Assembly (NCBI RefSeq): GCF_008831285.2
Contig: NC_045145.1
Span: 22,502,802-22,566,801, forward strand
Source of the DNA: Nymphaea colorata
Lineage: Eukaryota; Streptophyta; Magnoliopsida; Nymphaeales; Nymphaeaceae
Length of the DNA: 64,000 bases
Reading direction: 5' to 3'
The translations under genes and the position numbers were made by a program. Shown here one piece after another: positions 56,222 to 64,000 of the stretch; the first letter of the stretch is position 1; every line of letters starts with the position of its first letter. Below the pieces are notes generated by a model. That model was not told the origin of the DNA. It saw only the letters and a program-made list of their open reading frames with translations, and ran no database searches.

Positions 56222-58750
56222 TGTATTGAATTGCATATGATATGTTGTTATGAATTTTATACTTGTTTTGATATAACATGTTCAAAAACTAAGATTTTTT
56301 TGTCATCATATAGCGGACAGAACAAATATAATAAGAAAATCTGGTCATAGAAGAGACAAACACTGGATAGAACAAACAATTCGAATATAGCATAAACAAA
56401 CACCAGACAGGATAGACAGAGCTGACCATGAAAGACACAAACATTAGCTAGAATGGATAGATTTAACAGAACAGACATATGCGAAACAAACGCTGGACAA
56501 GAGAAATGTAGTGTTTTGTTCTTAAAATCATCAAACGTTAGACAAAGAACATCGTTGTCCATGAAGACATGACAGTAATATGATGGACAGGACATTCTAT
56601 CTATCATGTCCTAATGGACAGCAATCGACTGAAGGTTCTCTCCCCTTCTCCTTGTCTCTCCCTTATACCCAAGGTCCAATAATGCTTCAGCACCTAGGGA
56701 AACCATGATTAAACTTGGTGGAAGGCAGGGATGTGAATGTATCCAGTTTTGATCGAATATCCAATTGGATAGTCCCAAACAAATCGGATATGAAAAAAAA
56801 TAGTATGTGATTAATAAAGTGGATCTTGTTCGGATTAGAGAAGTGAAACCGATGGTTCTGGGTTCGCATTAGATTTAATTTAAAAAAAAACATTATATAT
56901 CCAATGCCCTTACCTTTTGAAAATCAGCCAGATACTGTTCAAAATTTGGATTCATATTCATATCTAGATCAGATTCGGATTGTGATAATGGATATCAGAT
57001 TCAGATTCAAATTTAGATATGATTTCTTTTTGTTCATTTGTATTTGAATCTGAATTCAATTCCAGGCATGCAAATATCCAAAAGAATGGATATGATTATG
57101 AGTTCATCCCATTCGAATTTGATCATTTGACATCCCTAGAACCTAGATGTTGAAAGCAAATGTTGCAACAAACAGTTCATAATTTATAAAAGTCAAGGCA
57201 TGGTACTAGCCCCTACATATGGCTAAGAACATGACTATAATTAGGAGTTCCAAATCCTGCAAAGGAGGCCTTTAAGTCTCTTGTTGACCCTTTGGCCCAA
57301 GCTTTAGGCTAGTACTCAATCACTTTTTTTTTTCAAGGATGTGTTTTTATTTTTTCATTCTTTATTAATAAAAAGGAAGGGAGAAGCTCTGCATCTGAAC
57401 AGCCTTAACCTAAAAGATAAACTTGTCTAGATAAAAAGAAAAGATAAGGACGAATTTAAAAAAGTTAATAAAGGATAAATATCTGCTATAATGAGGAGAA
57501 TTATTTGGAAACATATGGCCTCGCATTTACCAATACAAGTTATTTGTGAACCAAAAAGGAGGGCACTTTTATTTCCTTTGGAAAATTAAATGCAAGACTT
57601 AATACATTTACCAAATTGATAAGTTCTTATTTTCCGAGTTGATTTGTTTCAATACAGTGATGGTAGCATTACATTTGCTTTTAGTCTAAACATATCAATT
57701 ATTGCATTTTTTTGTTATTTACTAGTGAAATTGACCATGTATTTTCTACTTGGTGGCACGAGGGCGTCATGCCCAACCATTTGGGTAGGTACTTATCCAT
57801 GACTAGAAAGAAAATATGCACCACTGGCAACAAGGATTCCCTATTATCATCTTCCCCTTTTGCTTTTCAAATATTCCAACTATATAATGACATTTTTCAT
57901 AGTATATACATTCCTACCAATCAATTTTTGCTTTGTAAAAGAGGGAAAAAAACCTTTATAAACTTTGCCCACATAGATAATCAAATTTGACACTCATTGA
58001 CACTAATCATGAAATATTGGAAAAACAAATTAAAATATGGATGGTATCAATTGTCATAATAAGTGAAGATGATACAATCCAAAGTTTACAACTTTTCTCT
58101 GTTTAAAAGAAAGAAAAAAAGGATTTACTTTCATATTTTCCCCCATTTCTTATTTGGTCACCTACTTATTTGGTCACCTACCATTAATGATTCTTTCCCA
58201 AAAGTATCATATACTATGTAATATAATGTGCCCATTGCTTCACATTGGTGACCATCCAAAGCCATGTTCTTCAACCTTAGTATTATACATTCTTGAAGGT
58301 TCAAAGCTACACGTATGAGTTCCACTGTGTTCTAATTAACTACACAAGAATATGCCTCTGCGGTTTGTGCAGTAAGGGTTTTCCTTTTCTTTTTCTTTTT
58401 TTTCACTCACTCTCTCTCTTTTGTCTGTGCGTGGAGGGAAAAGGGAGAGGGATGATTCAACAACTACTTGAATTGGGTGTCAGATCTTATGTGTTTCCTT
58501 CAACACCAGTGAAAAATGATATGTTGGGATACGATTTAAAAATAAGAAGCACAAAAAATATTCTTGCAGACAGTAATAGTACTGAATGAGCCTATCACAA
58601 TAACAGGAACAAGCATAAAAGCAATGGCTACTATGTCACACAAGCACTTGTAAAATGACAATGTCTGGGGAAAATGTTCCAAGAAACATGGGAGAATACA
58701 ATAGGATGATTGTAAAGCCCAATGGAGCAGCTCTTTGTTCGTCTAGTGTA
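56222..58750. other. A+T-rich interval without genes
   Basis: Aligns with 27092-29690. No domain-bearing ORF. Confidence 0.4.
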
Positions 58751-58752
58751 TT

Positions 58753-59030
58753 TGACCAGTGGCCACTAGAAAAACCAGAAAAGTAGAAAAAAGAAAACCA
58801 TTGCATGCATTTTGTGTACTGTTTATGTACTTCGTTTATACAAACTAGTCAGATATCTATTTCATGAGTGCAGGTGTGATGTGGACAAGTCTGTATGAGC
58901 AGTGGCGGCAAGAAAAACATAAAAGTAGTAAAAATAGAACCATAATATACATTTTATGTATTTATATATGTTGTATGTACAAAGCACTCAGACATGTTTT
59001 TAATGAGTGCAGGCGTGGTGTGGATGCAGG
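58753..59030. repeat. Tandem duplication of about 140 bases (copy B)
   Basis: Counterpart of 29697-29970, with the two units at the same spacing. Confidence 0.8.
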
Positions 59031-60076
59031 TGCAGCAATGGTGTGCGTGCATGTGTGTGTGTGTATATAGGTATACATATATATTCACATATGAAGGAGT
59101 CATACGTAATTGAAGTTATTGAACTAGAGTGACAGATGCACCTGCACCTGCAACTGAGTTGACTTGGGTGCAGCGACCATTTGATTAATTTGTGTGATAT
59201 GAACACATATATACAGGTATCTAAAGATGTTATTTATGTTTATATATGTGTATAATGCACAGGCATTCCCTTCCAATCTTTAATGATTTGATTAAGAAAA
59301 AATTATTCAGGAGGGACCTAATTAAGAGCTTGAGAGTCTTGGTGAAGAGGTCCATAAATTGGAAATCCACATTCTCCCTGAAGTGCTATGTTTTGACGTA
59401 AAGACAATTACTCAATATGCCTGAGACGCTTGTGGGAAATTGTCACTGCTATATAATATTTTGTAAATGAGTGAAATGCTTTACCTTTGGGAATATCCAT
59501 GCCAGGGGGAACCTCCATGAAAGCTTCTTTATTTATGTTTTCATTTTATCATTCATTTAACGAACATTTGATTTCTTAATGAGTTGTGCTATATAAAACA
59601 GTGAGTGAGCTACGGTAGCTCAAAATTTTCAGCATCTCAGGACAGAAACCAATATGGTAAATCCAAACTCCAAACAACCCATAACATTTTGGGTGTCTTT
59701 TTGGAACCCATCATCTGCCAGCTTATTATGATTCTGTATAGTTTTTCTTGAAAGATTGGGCATCTACACTACAAAGGAGAACATCAATTTTGAAGATGAT
59801 TGTGCATGTCAAGGGTTCCTGCATGGCAGCAGCGCCACCCGCATAGCACATGGTTCCAATGGTACTTTGCCCTCCCTGGGTCCAATTTTGAAGGATCCAA
59901 AATAATAAATGTGTATGCAATTAATTTATGTTTTACTTATATGACCGGACTTTCAGATCAGGATTGAATAAATCAACCAAAAGAACTCTGCATTTATTTT
60001 CAAGTCCAAAAACTTTATCTTAGGTTGAGTCCAACAATGAATGATGATCTTAATTGGGAAGGAGTCAGTTGCATGC
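59031..60076. other. A+T-rich interval without genes
   Basis: Aligns with 29971-31003. No domain-bearing ORF. Confidence 0.4.
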
Positions 60077-60142
60077 CATGACCAACTTCCACCAAATGCT
60101 TTAACCTAAGATGAAGTTAGGATTTGGTGGAAGTTGGTCATG
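60077..60142. repeat. 21-base inverted repeat (copy B)
   Basis: Counterpart of 31004-31069, again directly outside the palindrome arm. Confidence 0.9.
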
Positions 60143-62603
60143 CCACTAAGCTCTTAATGGGGTCCCAGTTCTAAGTAAATTGGCTACATTTACTACCGTA
60201 GATGCTTGCCATTATGCGATTTACTAAAGGAACAGTGTGCTCAACAAATAAATGCAACTAATTAAGCTTCATTAAGTGAGTACCGCAAGTTAAAAAAATA
60301 AATAAATAGATAAAAGTTAGAAGGCAAGTACAACCGTTGCAACACAATCAAAAGAAAAAAACAGATGAAAAAAGTGTTCTTTTTTTTTTAATGATTGATT
60401 TTGTGGATTTAAAAAATCTGGAATAAGCTGACCTCCACATATTCGTTTGGACAAATACAAAACAAATTGCCCTAAAACTTCTTGCAAAATGTCTTGCTTT
60501 CGGCTTTCGATGACAAAAGTGGTGCCCGCCATGGCTTACAGCCAAATGCAACTTGGAGTTGGTTCCGGTGGCCCAAATCATTCTATATTTGCATTTATTA
60601 ATGTGAAACACCACTGAAAATGTATACAAATTGGTTGGTGCACCAAAATTAGTGCATGAGCAGGTTTTAGGAGAAACTGCTTGAAAGCATCTCCCTAGCT
60701 GATCTGATCTACCCAACAAATGGTGGTAGTGATCATGTTATAACATTAACATTTTAAATTAGGTTTAGTGTTAATCTCTTAATAAACGGATTATTGGGAT
60801 GCATAGGCTTGGGCAATCGCGGATCCAGTAGTGCACTACTACGGGCACAATAAGCTACAGTCAGGTCGGAACCAGGTGCTTCATTATTTGCTGGGCTGAA
60901 TCACCGGCGGGAATTCTGTGGGGCTGTGTCGACCGTTTAAGGGGCTGAGTCGACGGCTCTTTTCTTGTTTTTTCTTTGTAGAGATTCTTTCTTTGGTGAG
61001 TTTTTCTTTGTTTCTTCTTTGAACTTCCTCGTGCTTTTCTCCCTTTGTTTCTGGCGTCGTTTTTGGTTTGTGGTGCTTCGTCGGAGAATTTGGTTTTCGA
61101 GATCTTTCTTGATTGCTACTCTTGGGCTTCGTATTCGGTTTCTGGTGTTCCCTGAGAATTCAATGGTCTTCTGGTGCCTTGCGACATTGGCGCTGGTGAC
61201 GGTTGAAGATGAAGGTTGTGAACCTCGTGGTGTTGGCAATAGGATGTGATGTACCTGTGGGATTTGAATTTGGTTTTATCTCTGACGTTTTGCGTATTGA
61301 TATTGATGTTCCGGATTTGCGTCGTGGTTGATTGATGAAAATGAATATTAGGTTTGGAAAGACTGCTAAGTTCATCGAGTCTTTTACTCCTCATGCTAAA
61401 ATTTCGCTGCGGCAGGTTGTTTTCCCAGTTATTGTTTTTTCTTCTTATGTTGGATTTTAAATGAATGTGGTTGTTTTGGAGATTATGTGAATTGATGGGT
61501 TATTTTTGGAGTTATTGTCGCACTGTAGGGAGTTGATTTTATTAGAAAAGCTGAACAAGTTGAAGTCTGGATTCGATCCAGCTAAGTGAGATTTCGTGAA
61601 GTTAGGGACCGAAGCAGTTCCTCTCATCTGTTTTCTCCCTTATTTAAGGAAAAAGTGGTTCGGCCGCCTTCCAATTTCAGTGTGTTCTTTAGGAGCAACT
61701 TTCCACAGAATTCTGCGTGACTACAATATTTGGCAATTTGCACTTCCCATGGGGCTCACACGTTTTGGAAGATTCTTTGTTGTGACAAGGTGAGGTCCGA
61801 TCAACCACGCATCTTCTTTTGTATCTTCTTCTTTTGGTGGTGCAGTGCGAGAGAAGTGGTGAAAACACTGCTAACTCGACAACATTTCACATCATCAGGC
61901 TCAGAGCATAGTATTCATGAGAATCAAATTGGTGATGCATGTCACCTTCTTCATCTTCCATTGATTTTGTTTATGTAACTTTTCATTAGTTTAGCCAATA
62001 AAACTAAAAGATACAATCACGTAGTTAAATAATTTTATCTAAACACACAAGCCGCAACCTCATATATTCGAAGGCCACATCCAATACTATTATGAGTTGA
62101 ATATGGCAAGCTCTGGTGGTTTATGTTTCCCATGGATGTCAACTCATCCGATTCGCATCGAATATCATAGCTATAGTAATTTAAAAATAATAAATAATAT
62201 TGATTGAAATTATCTGAAATCTCAGGAAATTCGAGCAACAAAACTGAAGCACAGAATAGAAATGGAGTCCCTCCCAATTCACAATCTCAGGAAAAAAAAA
62301 ATGAAACAGCTTTGACCCTCCTGAATTCATGTCTACAGTGGGGAAAGTTGACTAGAAACTTGCCAATTGCATAGTACCAAAGATTACTCCACCACCCACA
62401 GCTAAAATGGCAAGCAATAATGTCGAAATTTTTTAATGCATCGATTGGCAGTAATATCTGCATCAATTCATCGAGATAATTTCAGTGAAGAGCAAGCTCT
62501 TCAATGCCTTCTTCAAGAGCTTGAGGGGGCAGCCATGGACCAGATGGGCTTCTAGTTCTCAACTTCTCAGTCACTAATTCTGAGGCCAGATGAAGAAGAA
62601 AGA
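60141..62603 (+). repeat. Third copy of the palindrome arm
   Basis: Matches 31089-33537 on the same strand and 33569-36034 in inverse. Its inner end runs straight on into the PP2C palindrome instead of turning round as in copy A. Confidence 0.92.
61209..61331 (+). pseudogene. Palindrome ORF, third copy, nonsense
   Basis: Same start and same TGA after 40 codons as 32169-32291. See the intact version at 34702-34959. Confidence 0.5.
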
Positions 62604-63208
62604 GGACGAAGATGGAATGACCAAGCAATCGTTTTAACTTTAAACCAGAAAATTACACATATATGCCATGTACAGTGTGGTTATTTCCAGATTCATCTGG
62701 ACCGAAAAAATCGTGATTCACAAATTTAGCTCTTGATGGAGCTAATTGTCAACCGAAGGTTAAGGGGATAATACAATCCACAACCCCCATTGTGGACAAT
62801 CTGTTCCAAAACTAAGAGGACTATATGAAATGGAAACACTAGAGAAGAGGCTGTTCTGCGATACATCATCCCTTTAACTATAACTGTCAAAACTTTTCTG
62901 AGGGAATTCAACGCCTCTGCTGATAAACTTCTCCTAACTCGAGGTTCTGGCTCAAGCCGAGGCGGTGGATCAGCTGACAAACATATGACAACAACGGTCA
63001 AGTTGTGACATGTATTGCGCTTCAGAGCTTCTCTTAACAGTTCCCTCGAGCACCTCTCAGGATCATTATGTAGCACGAGCTCCCTCCTAGCCATTGTCAC
63101 TGCAGACTGGCTGCTCATCGCATCCCAAAGTCCATCACAACCCATTATCAAGAACTCGTCTTCATGTGTAAGGGTAGTCGTCCGCAATTCAGGCTATGCA
63201 CTCAGAGG
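62575..63208 (-). repeat. PP2C palindrome, left arm
   Basis: Reverse complementary to 63252-63897 with a spacer of about 43 bases (63209-63251). It contains the 3' part of a PP2C gene and its 3' untranslated region, pointing left. The outer end is the same GGCCAGATGAAGAAG motif that forms the inner end of the larger palindrome. Confidence 0.9.
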
Positions 63209-63262
63209 GCCAAAAGAACCTTTTGAGCCCTTCATATGCCAGTCACCGAGAGCCCTTAGTGC
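62872..63262 (-). pseudogene. PP2C (DBP1-type) terminal exon, left copy
   Basis: Minus-strand coding for the C-terminal part of a clade-type plant protein phosphatase 2C. Order: [18 protein letters not shown], a stop (TAG for the expected Glu codon), then [64 protein letters not shown] and a proline-rich basic tail. GCDGLWD carries a metal-binding Asp of the Ser/Thr phosphatase. The late DN-x-T motif reads HNLT, so its metal-binding Asp is His. Loss of one G near 62897 shifts the frame before the normal stop. Upstream exons are absent. Non-functional. Confidence 0.88.
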
Positions 63263-63587
63263 AGAGCCTGAATTGCGGACGACTACCCTTACACATGAAG
63301 ACGAGTTCTTGATAATGGGTTGTGATGGACTTTGGGATGTGATGAGCAGCCAGTATTTAGTGACAATGGCTAGGAGGGAGCTCAAGCTACATAATGATCC
63401 TGAGAGGTGCTCGAGGGAACTGGTAAGAGAAGCTCTGAAGCGCAATACATGTCACAACTTGACCGTTGTTGTCATATGTTTGTCAGCTGATCCACCGCCT
63501 CGGCTTGAGCCAGAACCTCGAGTTAGGAGAAGTTTATCAGCAGAGGCGTTGAATTCCCTCAGAAAAATTTTGGACAGTTATAGTTAA
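63252..63587 (+). pseudogene. PP2C (DBP1-type) terminal exon, right copy
   Basis: Plus-strand copy of the same exon, intact in frame from [11 protein letters not shown] to the natural stop at 63585-63587 (ending LRKILDSYS). Its 5' end is cut at the palindrome centre, so the GDWHMKG segment is lost. It has Val where the left copy has Ala in GLWD(V/A)MSSQ, and the Glu codon in place of the left copy's stop. The metal-site change HNLT is shared with the left copy, so it arose before the inverted duplication. Upstream of 63252 the open frame continues only as antisense of the left arm. It has no promoter or upstream exons and is a fragment. Confidence 0.88.
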
Positions 63588-63897
63588 AGGGATGATGCAT
63601 CGCAGAACAGCCTCTTCTCTGCCTCTTCTCTAGTGTTTCCATTTCATATAGTCCCCTTAGTTTTGGAACAGATTCTCTAAAATGGGGGTTGTGGATTGTA
63701 TTATCCCCTTAACCTTCGGTTGACAATTAGCTCCATCAAGAGCTAAATTTGTGAATCACGATTTTTTCAGTCCAGATGAATCTGAAAATAACCACACTGT
63801 ACATAGAATATATGTGTAATTTTCTGGTTTAAAGTTAAAATGATTGCTTGGTCGTTCCATCTACGTCCTCTTTTTTCTTCATCTGGCCTCAGAATCA
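63252..63897 (+). repeat. PP2C palindrome, right arm
   Basis: Inverted copy of 62575-63208. It contains an extra 13-base repeat (CTCTTCTCTGCCT-type) after the stop region. Homology ends at 63897, at TCAGAATCA. Confidence 0.9.
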
Positions 63898-64000
63898 GGC
63901 TTTCTCTTTCTTTTGGGTTTTTCTTCTGAACTTCCAGTGGAGACAGGGCTAGGTGAGCTGTTTTCTACCATAATTTCTTTTCCTTTCTTGCTTCTCTTTG
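63898..64000. other. Right edge, unique
   Basis: T-rich sequence unrelated to the palindromes. The window ends before any feature can be judged. Confidence 0.4.

Larger units (their letters stand above)
41649..62603 (+). repeat. Segmental duplication, copy B
   Basis: Parallel to 8890-33537. Private to B are a solo LTR (44828-45249), the Copia element 2 (49426-55283) and a deletion of most of the receptor-kinase exon. The LINE, foldback hairpin and hAT-like element of copy A are absent, and B shows their uninterrupted targets. The right end runs into the third copy of the palindrome arm. Confidence 0.9.

Noticed and set aside
8890-62603. Assembly artefact as the cause of the A/B repeat
   Set aside because: The copies differ by about one base in ten and carry different insertions with proper target-site repeats, which a collapsed or duplicated contig would not show.
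63015-63251. N-terminal extension of the right PP2C frame
   Set aside because: This part is the antisense of the left arm. The PP2C similarity begins only at 63252.

Overview
This is nuclear DNA from a plant, most likely an angiosperm. The signs are a high A+T content, long runs without genes, Ty1/Copia LTR retrotransposons with an initiator-tRNA-Met-like primer site, a plant-type LINE with a DUF4283-like ORF1, and fragments of two plant gene families (a malectin-like receptor kinase and a DBP1-type PP2C phosphatase). I cannot name the species. No complete, clearly functional host gene is visible. The window is a transposon- and duplication-rich accessory region.

Layout. 1-1591: left flank with a microsatellite and one unrecognised ORF. 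1592-7623: a decayed Copia element (element 1). About 8890-33537: 'copy A' of a large direct duplication. 33569-36034: the inverted right arm of a 2.45-kb palindrome whose left arm closes copy A. 36035-40678: a unique spacer holding a coding-like fragment, a Copia 3' end and a 5' LTR plus leader fragment, both transposon pieces on the minus strand. About 40679-62603: 'copy B', parallel to copy A. 62575-63897: a second palindrome carrying two head-to-head copies of a PP2C terminal exon.

Copies A and B align over most of their length (about nine bases in ten by eye). Each carries private insertions, and for several of these the other copy shows the empty site. Private to A: a 5.86-kb LINE, a 1.04-kb GC-rich hAT-like element and a 0.56-kb foldback hairpin. 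Private to B: a 5.86-kb Copia element (element 2), a solo LTR and a Copia 5'-end fragment. Shared by both, hence older: a Copia 3' end with its LTR, a G-box, a GC-rich island and a tandem repeat of about 140 bp. The malectin receptor-kinase exon is open in A and mostly deleted in B.

The two related Copia elements carry complementary deletions. Element 1 keeps gag but has lost the first half of reverse transcriptase. Element 2 keeps most of reverse transcriptase but has lost the gag core. Both lack the integrase core. Their roughly 2-kb leaders contain a GC-rich part and a degenerate array built on AACCGGTT.

The most interesting signal is the pair of nested palindromes. The 31-36 kb palindrome looks like a collapsed version of a larger one whose centre, still present at 62.6-63.9 kb, holds inverted PP2C exons. 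Any transcript across these would fold into a long hairpin, so the locus is a candidate source of small RNAs against a PP2C parent gene. This last point is inference.
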